Numbered from the stretch's first letter, positions 24,387 to 36,588 are shown. The stretch is DNA of 64,000 nucleotides from Cynocephalus volans (GCF_027409185.1 NC_084469.1:83425918-83489917); one strand, 5' to 3'. The notes: a model not told the origin generated them from the sequence alone. Made by a program: numbers and translations.

Positions 24387-25879
24387 ACAGGAAGCCACTC
24401 TGTGTCCCCAAATCCAAACAAAATGGCCCTATTGAGGCTTAGTTTGTAATCTTGGCCCAATTTAACCACTGGCTTTAAACAATGAACTAACCACTCTAAG
24501 CTCAATTATTATAAATCAAGCCAGATCTTATTTCAAATCAAGCCTTCTGGCTTCTCAATATGTAAAGTCATTTATTTGTTGACTAAATCTCTGTTCCAAG
24601 ACAGCGTTTACTCCATGACTACAAGCACCATAGACCCCCCTGGCCCTGCACCCCACTCACATTGTAACCTCCTAGAGGCAGAAATTGAGCCCCTATCGTC
24701 TCACCCTGCACAGAGAGACAGTTAATAGGATTCTTAGCCCAGCACACGTGGCTTGATAGCAAAAGGCATTTTCCTTGTCATTCTTCAACTTTACAGCAAC
24801 AATTGTGGCTCCTGGAGTTCTATGGGTTCCTTTCTGGCAGGAAGATTAGACCAAGAGCTGCACTAAAGATACAGTTCTGTGCCCTCCAAGGCACTAATAG
24901 ACTGGAATCATGTCAGAGCTTTCTAGAGCAGAACCATCTCTGCAATTGGAACTGAAAGTCTGAACCAATTCAGGAGAGAAGTTGGTGCTTATGAAAAGAA
25001 GATGCACTCAGCTTATAAACGGATTTTTTTATGAACTTCTTGCCTTGCTTCTGATTTCAGCACTGGAGCATGCTAGATTATGCTTCCAACAAATGCCTTT
25101 CCCAGTTCAAAAATAGGGCTGCCGATAAGAACCACTTGGACTAAGTCAAGGAGTCTATCTAAATTATAGCTTACTTCACACTAACTGTATTTCTCCCTAT
25201 TAAAACATTGTAACCCTACTGTGCATCACTACCACCCACAGAAAGCCTTAAGGAGCAATAACTAACTTAATAGCCAAGATAAATGTTTAAATCCTCTGTA
25301 AAAAATAATAATATAGCCATGCTTAAACATTTAAAAATAGATTGCTGGCTCCCCTGATGAGTCTCTTTCCTTCAGAGTTAGCTGGAAAAGATATTTTTTA
25401 AAAAGTCTCACAGAATTAAAAAAATAATCTGGAAAAGGCAGATCAAATGACAGTATAAATGATGCCAAAAATATCTGAACAAAGAGCAGAACTCTCAATT
25501 AACTTTGTCTACACCGTGTTAAGAAACCTGCTTGATCTTTTCCCCTGAACCGTGGTTTTTCTTAATAACCCAATTGATACGCCTGATTGGCATCAAGACT
25601 GTGTATCAGCTTCTGTTAGTGCAACTGGCTGCATCCCTGCACGTGCAGCACTGGTTGAATAATGTGTGGGGTGTGGCAGCCATACTCATCTCAGCATCCC
25701 TTTCCAGAGTCCCTGCTCTGAGCCTGGTCCTCCGCTGGCCCCTGGGGATAAAGACACGCCGGGTCACTGTCCAAGGATTTAGCCACTGTGGACTTTTTAT
25801 TTATACAGATAACTACACTGATATGACCCAAAGGCACACTGAAGAAGGGGCACAACTGAGTCTGGGTCTTGTTTCCTAA
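24387..25879. other. Unannotated AT-moderate sequence
   Basis: No recognised repeat or gene. A 115-codon frame at 25532-25879 lacks identifiable similarity. Confidence 0.5.
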
Positions 25880-27035
25880 ACACCATTATCCAACAAAAGG
25901 AACCAGGGCTCCTCGGATAAATGGCTGATTCTAGTGCTAGAGCAGGGAAATGACAAGATAAGCCTGGAGCATCTTGTAACGCCAGAAAGTAAGGAAGTGT
26001 TCAAAAAAAAAAAAAAAAGATGGGAGCACATCAAAGGAACACAGGAGCCAACTTGAAAGAGCTCCAATGGCCAAGGCTGGAACAATCTAAGCAACAAAAT
26101 AAATAATGATTAATGATAGCACTGTATTATAACCTAAAACATAAAATAAATACACTTGGGTCCATACTGATACAAATAAATGATTGAAAAAACAAATAAA
26201 TAGGGAGAAGAGGCATATCTTCCTTGCAGAAGAATAATGTGGGTGTTCTTCGCCAGGAAGTAGAGCTTAACCTCCGCCCCTACCGTGGGCTACGCTTAGC
26301 GATTTTTTTCCAGGGAATAGAATACTGGGGCGGGGGGTACTTTAGAGCAGAGCAACCTGGCAAACTCTACTTGTGCCAAATGAACCAAGAGATCAAGGTT
26401 AACATCCACAGTGATGAGTCATGTTGATAGCATGTACCCTGATAGGATGTGATGAGGAGGTACCTCGCCTGTGTGATTGTCTTCCTAAAAACCCAGAACT
26501 CCATACCTAAGAAACATATCAGGAAAACCCAAACTGAGAGACAGTCTACAAAACACATGACCAGTACTTCCCCAAACTGTCCTGGGGGCTGGCTGGTTAG
26601 TTCAGTTGGTTAGAGCATGCTGCTGATAACACCAAGGGCCAGGGTTCGATCCCTGTACTGGCCAGCTGCCAAAAACAAACAAACAAACAAACAAAAAACT
26701 GTCATGGTCAGGAAATACAAGGAAAGACTGAGAAACTGTCATAGACCAAAGGCGAGGAAGTAGGCATGATGATGAGATGTAATGTGGCATTCTGGACGTT
26801 ACCCTGGAACAGACCAAGAACGTCAGTAGAAAAACAAGTGAAATCAGAATCAAGTCTAGAGTTTAGTTACGGGGATGTACAGTGCAGTATAGCAGCGCCG
26901 GCTTCCTAGCTGCGACAGAAGTACCATGGCAACGTAAGATGTTAACCATCGAGGAGACTGGGTGAGGACTGTAGAACTCTCTGTACTGTCTTTGCAACTT
27001 CTCTGTAAATCTAAAATAAACAGTTTATTAACCCC
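25880..27035 (+). mobile_element. Old L1 3' end, split by a SINE
   Basis: AACTCTCTGTACTGTCTTTGC...TAAATCTAAAATAAACAG at the end, and upstream blocks such as GGAAAGACTGAGAAACTGTC, fit an L1M 3' region. Left boundary uncertain. Confidence 0.5.
26582..26695 (+). mobile_element. tRNA-Ile SINE monomer with (CAAA)n tail
   Basis: Intact A-box (TTAGTTCAGTTGG) and B-box (GGTTCGATCCC). Flanked by AAACTGTC at 26574-26581 and 26696-26703. It interrupts an L1 3' fragment. Confidence 0.9.
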
Positions 27036-28835
27036 ATTCTCCTCCCCCAAAAAAGGATGGCCAAATATTTGTTTTCTTCTTGGTCTCTGCTCAGTTACAG
27101 ACCCAACATCGTCTGCTCTTTGTTTGAATGTCTGGGTCTTTAGCAAAGACAATGGTAGGACTGATCAATCCTGAACGTCTCTGGTTTCTCACCATTTATG
27201 TGTCCTTCCATGTATGCCCTTTCAGCCATTTTTCAATTCCTGTAAGCATTTTTATACAAGTTATATTAAAATAATTTTAAAAATAGTTTTTGATGCATCT
27301 ATCAAATGCTCAGGTATAGTCAACGACCTTATTTTCTTCATAAGTTTATTTTGTAATTCTAATGGGAAGAACCATACTATTCTTCTCAACTGTTTCAAGG
27401 CCGTATAGTCCTAATGTTTGTTACATACAATCCTATTGTCTTCTAGACTTGAATCCTTGATTTATTTTATTTTTAAAAAGTAGAAAGTGGAATCCTGAAT
27501 CCCTTATTTGTCAGTTCTTCAAAAACAATAGAAAGGACAGTGAAGCAACTGCAAGTTTAAGACATTACAAATCAATACAACACTTGCTAATTTGCAAGAT
27601 TTGCATGTGCACTTTATTTTGGTTTTTTTTGTTGTTGTTATTTTTGGTGGCTGGCCTGTATGGGGACCTGAACCCAGGACCTTGGTGTTATAAGGCTATG
27701 CTCTTACCAGCTGAGTTAACCAGCCAGCTCAATTTGCAAGACTTGGAGTGGATTTTTTTAATGAAATGGAAATTATAATGAAAAAAATTTTTTTAATCTT
27801 TTATTAGCACCCTTGGAGACATTTCCTCTGCACTTAGTGGCCAGAATGCATTCAGATTTTCCAAGGGCTCCTTTAGCAGCTTTTGTCATATCCTTTTCTA
27901 GAAGTCATTTTCCGCATGTGCAAATTCTTTTAACACAAATGTTTGCTTTATCCTTATTCTCTGAAAAAGGTGTCAATAGTGCCACCATTTGGAGGGAGTT
28001 TTAATTTCTCACTCTCTTTCTTGGATTAAAAATAATTTCTCTACTGTCTCTATCTATTTGGTATATGCTGCCAAAACTTGCCCATAGAGTCTCATGGTTT
28101 CATTTTTATAAAAAAAGAAGTATAAATTAGAAAGTCTAGAATAGAAGTTGCAACCTGGCAAACCACAGGCCAAATCTGGCACACAAGTTTGTCCTACATA
28201 ATTCAAAAAAATCAAATAATTTCATATGAAAATCTGGATTTCCATATTCTCTTGAAACAACAGTTCTGGCAACCTGGGCCTCACATTTCCAAATGGTTAC
28301 AATTAGCTGGACCTGAAAAGCACATTAAGCTGACATATGAGTCCTCCAGAATGCCACAGTCCTCTTCAACCCATATTGTATGACGCCTAGTTTGCCCCAT
28401 TCATGCCTCTCTGCAGCTTATTGAATTTCCAAGTCCTGATCTAGAATATCAAATACCTTCTTGATCTGAATGATCTTCTTCAAAATGTCATAAAGAGAAA
28501 GAGAAAACAAAGATATGAAGCAAAATAAAACTTGTTCAAACCGTGTATAAAACCAGCTTAAAGCCATGACTTTACACATTTTTCAAATAAAGTATTAAAG
28601 TTAGCAACACTTTATTATAAGTATACTACTCTGAGAATAATACTCTCAAAGCTGCCACCAAATTTTGGGATTCTCTAGATGCTCTGTAATGTATTACAAA
28701 AGAAAAAAGAAACAAAAGAAAAAAAAAATTGGGGGCTCTTAGTGCAATGCTACCCATGGCAAGGAACAAGGTCTCTTCCCAATCAATACCCACCTCCCCA
28801 GTTGCTGTGGGATTCTATGCAGTCCTAGTGACTTT
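27036..28835. other. Mostly unannotated AT-rich sequence
   Basis: Contains the SINE at 27604-27730. 28140-28440 may be a decayed DNA transposon but could not be assigned. Confidence 0.45.
27604..27730 (-). mobile_element. tRNA-Ile SINE monomer with short 3' extension
   Basis: Reverse monomer 27645-27730. The duplication AATTTGCAAGA (27589 and 27731) encloses about 17 bp beyond the A-rich tail, which may be a small 3' transduction. Confidence 0.8.
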
Positions 28836-28850
28836 AAATTACATGCTGAG

Positions 28851-29091
28851 GCTGGCCGGTTAGCTCAGGTGGTTAGAGCATGGTGTTATAACACCAGGGT
28901 CAAGGGTTCGGATCCCGTACTGGCCAGACGCCAAAAACAAAACAAAACAAAAAATTACAGCTAGAAATCAGCATTGGAAGAAAGATCCAGATAGAGGCTG
29001 GCTGGTTAACTCTGTTAGAGCGCAGCCTTGTAACACCAAGGTCAAGGGTTTGACTCTCCCTACCGGCCAGCTGCCAAAAAAAAAAAAAAAA
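28851..29091 (+). mobile_element. Paired tRNA-Ile SINEs sharing one target duplication
   Basis: Two complete monomers (28851-28951 and 28996-29091), each with its own A-rich tail, are separated by about 44 bp of non-SINE sequence. The perfect 15-bp repeat AAATTACATGCTGAG lies directly outside the pair (28836-28850 and 29092-29106). This suggests that both monomers and the spacer came in as a single retrotransposed RNA. The alternative is two sequential insertions, because the first A-tail is followed by a degenerate AAATTACAGCT. Confidence 0.8.
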
Positions 29092-29517
29092 AAATTACAT
29101 GCTGAGTGTTTTCCTAAATCTGAAGTGTAATTGTGACTAGAAAACATCAGTTCTCAGATGATGAAGCATGATCAATGGTGCTGAAAGAGAGAAACAGATG
29201 AGTGCCTTTGCTGCCTCCTCTACCACAGTGACAGCACAGTTAGACAGATGGGAAACTGCTACTAAGAAGACAGAGCCGGTACAGCAGAGCAGCACACACA
29301 GAACTGAGATGCACATTCCTGAATTCTTGTCCCACTTATAGCGGTCAGCTACACATGGACTGCTCACATTATGTCGGACATTGACTTTTTAATGTCTATG
29401 CCATGCACAAAACTGTACATATTTTCACTTTTTTCCTAAAAGCTTCATCTGAAACAATACTGTACAGCAATAAAAGGACCTGACCAATTTTTTTTGGCTA
29501 ATAGAATGTATATCCTA

Positions 29518-29620
29518 GTCTGGCTGGTTAGCTCAGTAGGTTAGAGTGCAGCCTTATAACACCAAGATCACAGGTTCAGATCCCCATACCGGCCAGCCAC
29601 CAAAAAAAAAAAAAAAGGAC
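29518..29620 (+). mobile_element. tRNA-Ile SINE monomer, GCAGCCTTATAACACC subfamily
   Basis: CTGGCTGGTTAGCTCAG...GGCCAGCCACC followed by A15. The anticodon-arm region reads GCAGCCTTATAACACC rather than GGTGCTGATAACACC. Confidence 0.88.
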
Positions 29621-31189
29621 GCTTTTTCTGTATTTATTATAATAAAAATCATTTAGTCTTAAGTATTTCTAAATTACCTGTGATATCTTAGGGCCCTAAA
29701 TCAAGAGCCATACACACAATGGCTTGGATTCATGATCTTTTATATCCATCTGTCTAAAGTCAGCAGGAGTTGGGAGAGATGTATCTGGAAAGCAGGGTTG
29801 AAAGCAGTAAATCACAAAGGCCAGTTTTCCAGAAGGTAGAGAGGACCTGTGTGAGCAGGGGAGACACAGGTGGCTACAGCCCCTACTCCCCACTCCAAGC
29901 TATCCCGTGTCTCAGGACCAAAGACTTAATCCAGACCACTCTCTGGACCTGCTTTAAAAAAAAAAAAAATACCCTTCCTCTTTTAACCCTGTGAATGGGA
30001 TAGAAAGAAGGGGACAAAACTTTAGTAAATAGAACCTTCTGGAAAATTGAATGTAGACCAGGTAGAGCATTTCTAACAGATGTTTCTTTACATGATGTGG
30101 TAGGACGGGGCTGGTGCACTGGGGCCAGGTGGGGCCAGACGTAGGTGGAGGGGAGAACAGGCCAGGTAGTTCCCAGGACAGTAGCCTAAAGGGAATGACG
30201 GAAGAGTGATAACATTGCAGTGGAACGATGTCCTCCTTTGCCCTTCACTACCCCCTGCCTCCACCTCTTCCAGAATAAAGCAAAATACACCTTGATTGCG
30301 GGCCGGGAGACAGGATGAGGTCGGGGAGAGAGTCGTGGAGGGGGAGGGTGATGAATCTGAAAAAAGGAGGCCAGTACTGTCCCCTGGATGTGTAGAAGGA
30401 AAGAGTTAAAACTCGAGGACTTGAAAGTGGAGTAGGCTCGTGTCCCCCTGTGTGGGCAAGACCAGAGAGGAGATGAGTGCATAGGAGTCCAGGCGGATAT
30501 GGCCACAGAGAATGAGTTATTTCCCAAGCCAGCGCACAGCAATGAGAGCAGCAGTCAAATGGCCCTGATTCCGTTCCCGACAGTGTGGCCCTGAAGGGAC
30601 CAGGCAGATGTGAGGAGGGATAGCTCCGTGGACACCTGGTAGGTGACAAGGAGGAAAAACCCCACCTTCCTAGAGGTGGGGTTACAAAAGCCTAGAGCTT
30701 AGACAAAAGCCCAGGAAAGGGAAGAACTCCATGTTTCCACAACCTCAGTCAAAGGGGGTTCCCGGGAAGAAGTGAAGTTGAGTTATAGAACAATAGAAAG
30801 AGTTCCGTTTCCTGCACACCTTAGTTGCATGCCCACTAAAAATGTAAATTGGTCTGGTTTTGGTCAGGGATGACAGGACTTGAACCTGAAACTGTAAGAT
30901 ATTCCCCACCACACTCAGCCATGGTCAGTGTATCTGAAATGAATGTTTACTTCTTACTGGGAATGAGTGATTTATCTTATGATATAAATTTTAAACGCTT
31001 CCAAAGGGGTCATCTGATTTGAAAAAATGAAAAAGGAAAACCTAAAAATGAATATGACTACAGGAAAAGTAGAAACTGTTTCACTGATTTTTTTCTAACA
31101 TGAATTCTGCTTTGGCCAAAGAAGGTAAATTAGTAAGTAAACCAATCTGTTTATGGATATAATTTTTATTAAAATTTGGTGTAAATGGA
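29621..31189. other. Unannotated sequence
   Basis: A purine-rich segment around 30240-30660 produces minus-strand frames up to 133 codons with no recognisable product. Confidence 0.5.
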
Positions 31190-31385
31190 AACCAGTGCAT
31201 TGCATGCCTTTATTTGTATGTAAAATGGGGATATACTAGTATACATTTATACTTGCATAGAAAATGTCTGAGAAGATGCCTAAGAGACTATTATTAACAG
31301 AAATTGCTTCCTGGGGAAAGGAGCTAGGGGTCTAGAGTGGGAAAGAAATAATTTTTTGCTTATTCATGTATCACTTTAATTTAAA
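31190..31385 (+). mobile_element. Old L1 3' end fragment
   Basis: AGACTATTATTAACAG, then TGCTTCCTGGGGAAAGGAGC and a terminal TATCACTTTAATTTAAAAA. Confidence 0.5.
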
Positions 31386-31552
31386 AAGCAACATTAGCAA
31401 GTAGCCAAAACAAAAAGCCAAAGCCCATTTGTAAGTCAAAGCTATCAGAGGAGTAGATAGAGGGAACTAATAAACAAAAGAGTAGGACAGAGTGGGACAC
31501 CAGAAATGGGGTCATGCAGCTCCCACGGTTCTGGTTCCTGGTTTCTGATGGT

Positions 31553-31884
31553 GTGTCTGAGTCCCCTGGGGCTGCTATCACAAAATACCATAGATTGGGT
31601 GGCTTATAAACAACAGAAACTTGTTTCTCACAGTTCTGGAGGCTAAAAGTCCGAGATCAAGGCTCCAGCAGATTTGGTGCTTGGTGGGGGCCTATTTCTG
31701 TTTCGTGGATGGCACCTTCTCGCTATGTCTTGACATGGCGGAAGGGGTGAATGAACTCCCTTGGGCCTATTTTATAAAGGCACTGATCACCTTCCCAAAG
31801 GCCCCATTTCCTAATACTATCATGTTGGAGGTTAGAGTGTCCACATATGAATTTGGGGAGGATACAAACATTAAAACCATAGCA
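31553..31884 (-). mobile_element. MLT1-like MaLR LTR
   Basis: Reads CAAAATACCATAG...GGTGGCTTATAAACAACAG...CAGTTCTGGAGGCT...AAAACCATAGCA, the reverse of a MaLR LTR. About 330 bp, near full length. Confidence 0.8.
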
Positions 31885-32289
31885 TGGTGATTCCTAGTCT
31901 TGGATCCCGGGGATCAAACTGTGTAAATCCTTACATCAAAAACTTTTCTACTTGAGTATGCTCAAGGGGATCTCTGTTCCTTGCCACCCAAAGAGCCCTA
32001 ACTGAAATGGCCGACCTTTTGGGATGGAAGACTGATTTGAAAGCAAAATGTCTAGGGCGGGCACATCCATCTCATCCACTTTCCCCATTAGCAATGGGAA
32101 GGAGCCTGACTCACATTTTTTACCATGTGCTTTTCACTCTTTATAGCCGGGCAACAGAGATGCCTCTCATCTGCCTTCTCTTGGCCACAGTTCTAACAGA
32201 TGGGCTGAATTCTGTATCATTTGGTTAATAGGCTCTGTCTGACAGATCCTTACCAATATGATGGTACATTTTATTTATTGATGTTTTTC

Positions 32290-32512
32290 AGGGGCTGACA
32301 AATGTTTTCTGTAAAGAGCCAGATAATAAATATTTTAGGCTTTTCAAGCCTTTGGCCTCTGTCACAACTACTCAACTCTGTTGTTGTAGTGTTTAGGCAG
32401 CCATAGACAATGTGTAAGTGAATAGGCATATCTGTGTTCCAATAAAACTTTATTTATAAAAACAGGTGGAGGGCCAGATTTGGCCCACAGACTGAAGTTT
32501 GCTGACATTTGA
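32290..32512 (+). mobile_element. hAT-Charlie-type MITE
   Basis: CAGGGGCTGACAAATG...CTGTAAAGAGCCAGATAATAA...CAACTACTCAACTCTG...CCAATAAAACTTTATTTAT...GGCCAGATTTGGCCCACAG...TTTGCTGACA, a common mammalian non-autonomous DNA transposon. Confidence 0.78.
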
Positions 32513-32524
32513 TATATTTTATTG

Positions 32525-32703
32525 GTTTTTTTGTTTGTTTGTTTTTTTAAAAGATGACCAGTAAGGGGATCTTAACCCTTGGCTTGGTGTTATCAGCACC
32601 ACACTCAGCCAGTGAGCTAACCGGCCATCCCTGTATAGGATCCGAACCTGTGTCCTTGATGTTATCAGCACCGCACTCTCCCAAGTGAGCCAAGGGCCGG
32701 CCC
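32525..32703 (-). mobile_element. tRNA-Ile SINE dimer
   Basis: Two reverse-oriented monomers joined at the CCATCCCTGTATAGG junction, with a T-run head. Perfect 15-bp duplication TGATATATTTTATTG at 32510-32524 and 32704-32718. Confidence 0.93.
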
Positions 32704-32953
32704 TGATATATTTTATTGTAAACACAATAAAAATCCCCCATGATGAGAGCAAGAATCCAATTTCTTTTTATTTATTGTTTTATTTTTTACTCCTTTGAAC
32801 TTCTTTCTTAGAGAATCAATTTTCTGAGAGAACAATGTATATTGTTGATGGCTAAATCTAAGCTTTGGAAGATTAAAGCAAGTTTTCTCAAAACCCTGTT
32901 CTGGTCACTTTGGGATGGTCATTGAAACACTTAACTATATATATATAAATTTC

Positions 32954-33020
32954 TATTTTGAACAAGGAGAACTTATTTATACAGACAATTTGGGACATAT
33001 GTATCTTGTTTCCAGGTGAG
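32954..33020 (+). repeat. Inverted repeat, left arm (67 bp)
   Basis: From TATTTTGAACAAGG to GTTTCCAGGTGAG. Pairs with the reverse complement of 33714-33780 with 5 mismatches in 67 by hand. Confidence 0.9.
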
Positions 33021-33021
33021 C

Positions 33022-33062
33022 AAGAGTGGGTGGGTGATCGTGGGTGGGTGATCGTGGGTGGG
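33022..33062 (+). repeat. Short 14-bp tandem repeat
   Basis: GTGGGTGGGTGATC repeated about 2.9 times, directly beside one arm of the inverted repeat. Confidence 0.85.
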
Positions 33063-33329
33063 TACTTCTACCTGAGCAGTCCTGGAACATTTCACTCTTT
33101 CCTTTTTTTAGTCTTTCTTCTCCGTCTTCAATGTCCTCATTCTTGGTTCTTGTAGCGCTTCACTTCAGTCTCATAGACTATTTGCTATCTCCTCTAATTA
33201 GCATTTCTTCCACAGTTTCTCAGAGTTGTTACATCATTCTATTATTTTCACACTTTTTAAAACTTTAAAATTTTTGATAAAGTAATAAAATCTCAGAATA
33301 CATAACTCTTACAAATGCTTTTGTAAACT

Positions 33330-33545
33330 GTATCGGTAATAGTCAATACTTAACTGAAATTGTTCCAAGGAATTTACCTGCATTGACTTAGTAATCCTAC
33401 AAGGTAGGTACATATCACTCCCACATTTCACAAATGGGCAAACCAAGGGATGGAAAGATAAGGTCACGTGGAAAGTAAATTGTGCTGGGCTATGTGAACT
33501 CAGGCAACCTGGCTCCAGAGCCCTTGCTTTTAACCACTCAGCTAC
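33330..33545 (-). mobile_element. MIR fragment
   Basis: AATCCTACAAGGTAGGTAC...TTTCACAAATGGGCAAACC...AGGTCACGTGG, reversed MIR. Confidence 0.65.
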
Positions 33546-33576
33546 TCTGCCTCTGCTTTGCCATGCTATGTTGGTG

Positions 33577-34292
33577 TAGGCAGAATTCTAAGATGGCCCC
33601 CAAGATTTCCACCCACTGTTGTATGCACCCTGAGTGTAAGTGGGCTTGTGAATATGGCGGGATATCACACTCATTAGTATGCTTATATATATATATATAA
33701 ACACCTACTATCACTCACCTGGAAACAAGATACAGACATCCCAAATTGTCTGTATAAATATGTTCTTCTTGTTCAAAATACAAATGCAAATACATATATT
33801 TATAAATATAAATATAAATGTATATATCAAGAGGGATTTTGCAGATGTAATTGAGATCCCTAATCAGTTCACTTTGAGTTAATCAAGAGAGAAATTATCC
33901 TAGGTGGGCCTGACCTAGTCAGGTGATCTCTTAAAAGGACTGGGCCCTTTCTGAAGTCCAAAATTTAAAATGTGAGAATGGTTCACCTTACAAGTACTTC
34001 AGAGTGACCTCTAGTTGTTGAGAGTGGTCCCTAGTTAACGGCTAGCAAGACCATGGGGACTTCAGTCCTATAGTTGCAAGGATATGAGTTTTGACCACAA
34101 CCTGAGGGACTTTGGGAGTGGATCTTTCTGTAGTCGGCTCTCCAGATGAAGACAGCTGGTCCACACCTTCATTTCAGCTTTGTGAGACCCTCCCTGAGCA
34201 GAAAACCCAGCTATGCTGTGCCCAGATTCTGAACTACAGAATAAGCTGCTACATTTATGGTAATTTGTTATGCCGCAATAGAAAACAACACA
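33577..34292 (+). mobile_element. MaLR/ERVL-like LTR with an internal insertion
   Basis: GCAGAATTCTAAGATGGCCCC...TTGAGTTAATCAAG...GGTGGGCCTGACCTAGTCAGG...GTAATTTGTTATGCCGCAATAG. About 150 bp at 33682-33830 do not belong and include one arm of an inverted repeat plus AT-rich DNA. Confidence 0.68.
33714..33780 (-). repeat. Inverted repeat, right arm (67 bp)
   Basis: From CTCACCTGGAAAC to TTGTTCAAAATA, inside the insertion that breaks the 33577 LTR. AT-rich simple sequence flanks it (33684-33702 and 33790-33828). Confidence 0.9.
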
Positions 34293-35179
34293 TATATTAA
34301 ATTCACAAAAAAGATGACACATAGAGAATTTTTAGCTTTAAAATTTTAAAGATTAATTATTATTTTATTTTAAAGAAAGAACACCCTCAGAAATGCATAC
34401 TATTTAACAGGAAATCATTAGGGAATGGGCATGGAAGGCTATATGTCAGTTGTAGGTCTTAGAGGGTAGTAGCTATTGGGAAGTAGAGGAAGCAGGAAGG
34501 AGAAGGGGACAGCATAGAGATGTTGAGATGCAGAGTTATTACTTCCAGTATCAACACTTGTAAAATAACATGGATGGTTTTTATGGGTTCACTGAATGCT
34601 TGAAATTATTCTGAGTAAGCCTGATCGAATCAGGTGAGGCCTTAAAAGGGACCAGACATGCTTGCTGAACTTGGAGAAAACCACACACCTGTCTACATAT
34701 AGACGATGTCACTGACTCTGATTTCAGGTTTGGGCACCCATTGTGAGTCCAGAAAATCCTGCTGAATTCACTGCCCCAGCACACAGCTGGATCCTTCTCT
34801 GCATCTGTTATCACTTGATGGCTTAGAACCCTGTCTCTGCCCCCTCCCAACTTTTATTCCTTTACTCTCTTTTCATCCATGAAACACAGAGTAGATATCA
34901 ATTACTTAGGAACTGGGACTGAACCAGCAACTTTAAAAAAGACTCAGGGAAATTTCTTGGTGGCAAGTCAGATAGGAGTTCGCTGCAGAGTTCGATGATT
35001 GCCTTATCACTTCGTTTTCAGACATTCTGCTAAGATTACTCCAAATTAAAACTTATACTGCAGTGAGCACAAATAAAGGCAAAACTCATGTCTTAACAGC
35101 TTCTCTACTTTGGCTAATCAAATCGACCTTCACAGGCTTGTAATGATCAGTGAGAACTCAGGTTCACTCTACCAGCATC
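34293..35179. other. Unannotated, with a weak LTR-like patch
   Basis: 34600-34830 resembles part of a MaLR/ERVL LTR (GTAAGCCTGATCGAATCAGG...CTTAAAAGGGACC) but the ends are not clear. Confidence 0.4.
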
Positions 35180-36125
35180 CCGAAAACTCACAATAGTGTA
35201 AGCAGGACACCAAAGGCAAAAACCATAAAGAAAACGATGACAAGATTGGACTACATAAAATCTCTCAATGTGAAAAAAACAAAGAAAATAAAATGAAAAG
35301 GCCAGCAGTAAACTTAGAAAAGAATTTATGTAGGACAAAGGATTAATATCTGTAATTATATATAAAGACTCATAAATCTGTAAGAAAACATAAACAAATA
35401 GAAAAATGGGCAAAAAGACATGGACAAGCAATTTTTAAAAACCTAATAAACTATTTTTAAGTTACATGAAAACAACAATGAAATGCCATTTTCACTTATC
35501 AAATTGGTAAAGATGTGAAAAATATGTACACTAAGTGTTCCTGAGGTTCCGGGAAATGGCACCTTCCCAAACGGACATATATCAGCCCATTTCTAAAGAA
35601 AAATTTGGTTACACCTACTTTTTTAAAGTGAGAATATACTCCAACTCTTGAAGCCATTACTAGGAATTTATCCTAATCATGTCTGTGCACAAATATTTAA
35701 ACAAAATTATGTATGTAGTAGACTAATTATACTAGCAAAATAGACACAAATGCAATAGGGATTTGTTAAATAAATTATCGGTTATTCATATAATGAAACA
35801 TAACCCAACTATAAAAAAAGATAAATGAGAAAACACCCTATGTTATCATATGGGAAGAGCTCCAAAATATATTAAGTTCAAAGAGGAAAGTGCAGAATAA
35901 GACATATGGTATTTACCTTTCATGTAAAAATAAGAGGAAAAAAATCAGAATATCTATATTTATATATTGTTGTATATACATAAAGAAACTCTGAAGAAAT
36001 ACAGTGTATTAGAAGTGGGGTGGAAAAAATAAAAAAAGAAGTGGGGTGGACTAGGTAGCAGGGTGAGAGAGCAATGCCAAATATTTTAAATTTTGAACCA
36101 TGTAAATGTATTGCCTATCAGAATA
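35180..36125 (+). mobile_element. L1 3' end with ORF2 C-terminal sequence
   Basis: The order is CACCAAAGGCAAAAACC, GGACAAAGGATTAATATC, AATGGGCAAAAAGACATGG, a CCATTACTAGGAATTTATCC block, then GAACCATGTAAATGTATTGCC. This is the ORF2 end and 3' UTR of an old L1, with frames lost. Confidence 0.78.
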
Positions 36126-36489
36126 GTAGAGGTATATTTATTAATACAGAAAAATATTCACTATACATTAAGTAAAAATTCAAGTTAAAAAATACAAATA
36201 CAAAAGAATGTGACAATGTAATTTATTTTTGTTTTTTGAAAATCTATCTGTATTTTCCAATTTTTCTACAATGAACAAATATTACTTATATAAAAGAATA
36301 ACAAAAAATGCACACGCACGTGCACACACATGCGTATCATGGGATTTTACATACAGATTTCTAAGGAGCTAATTTTTTATCACCCACTGAGGCAAAAAAT
36401 GCAAAACAGCCTTGTTCCACAGTACAAAAGAGGAAACTTAGGATGAGGAAGCTAAGAGATTAGCTGCAGGTTCTAAGTAACTTTGCTGA

Positions 36490-36540
36490 CTGCTATGGTC
36501 TGACTGTGTCTCCCAAAACTCATTTGTTAAAACTTAATGG
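36490..36540 (+). mobile_element. MaLR LTR 5' fragment
   Basis: TGCTATGGTCTGACTGTGTC... is the start of an MLT1-like LTR, cut by the SINE fragment at 36541. Confidence 0.6.
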
Positions 36541-36588
36541 CACAGCCGGCCACCAAAAAAGAAAAAAAAGAAAGAAAGCAAGCAAGCA
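36541..36588 (+). mobile_element. SINE 3' end fragment
   Basis: Only the last monomer bases (CAGCCGGCCACC) and an A/G-rich tail are present, joined to a truncated MaLR fragment. Confidence 0.6.

Noticed and set aside
33022-33062. CRISPR-like direct repeats
   Set aside because: Only about three contiguous 14-bp units without spacers in a mammalian genome; it is a minisatellite.
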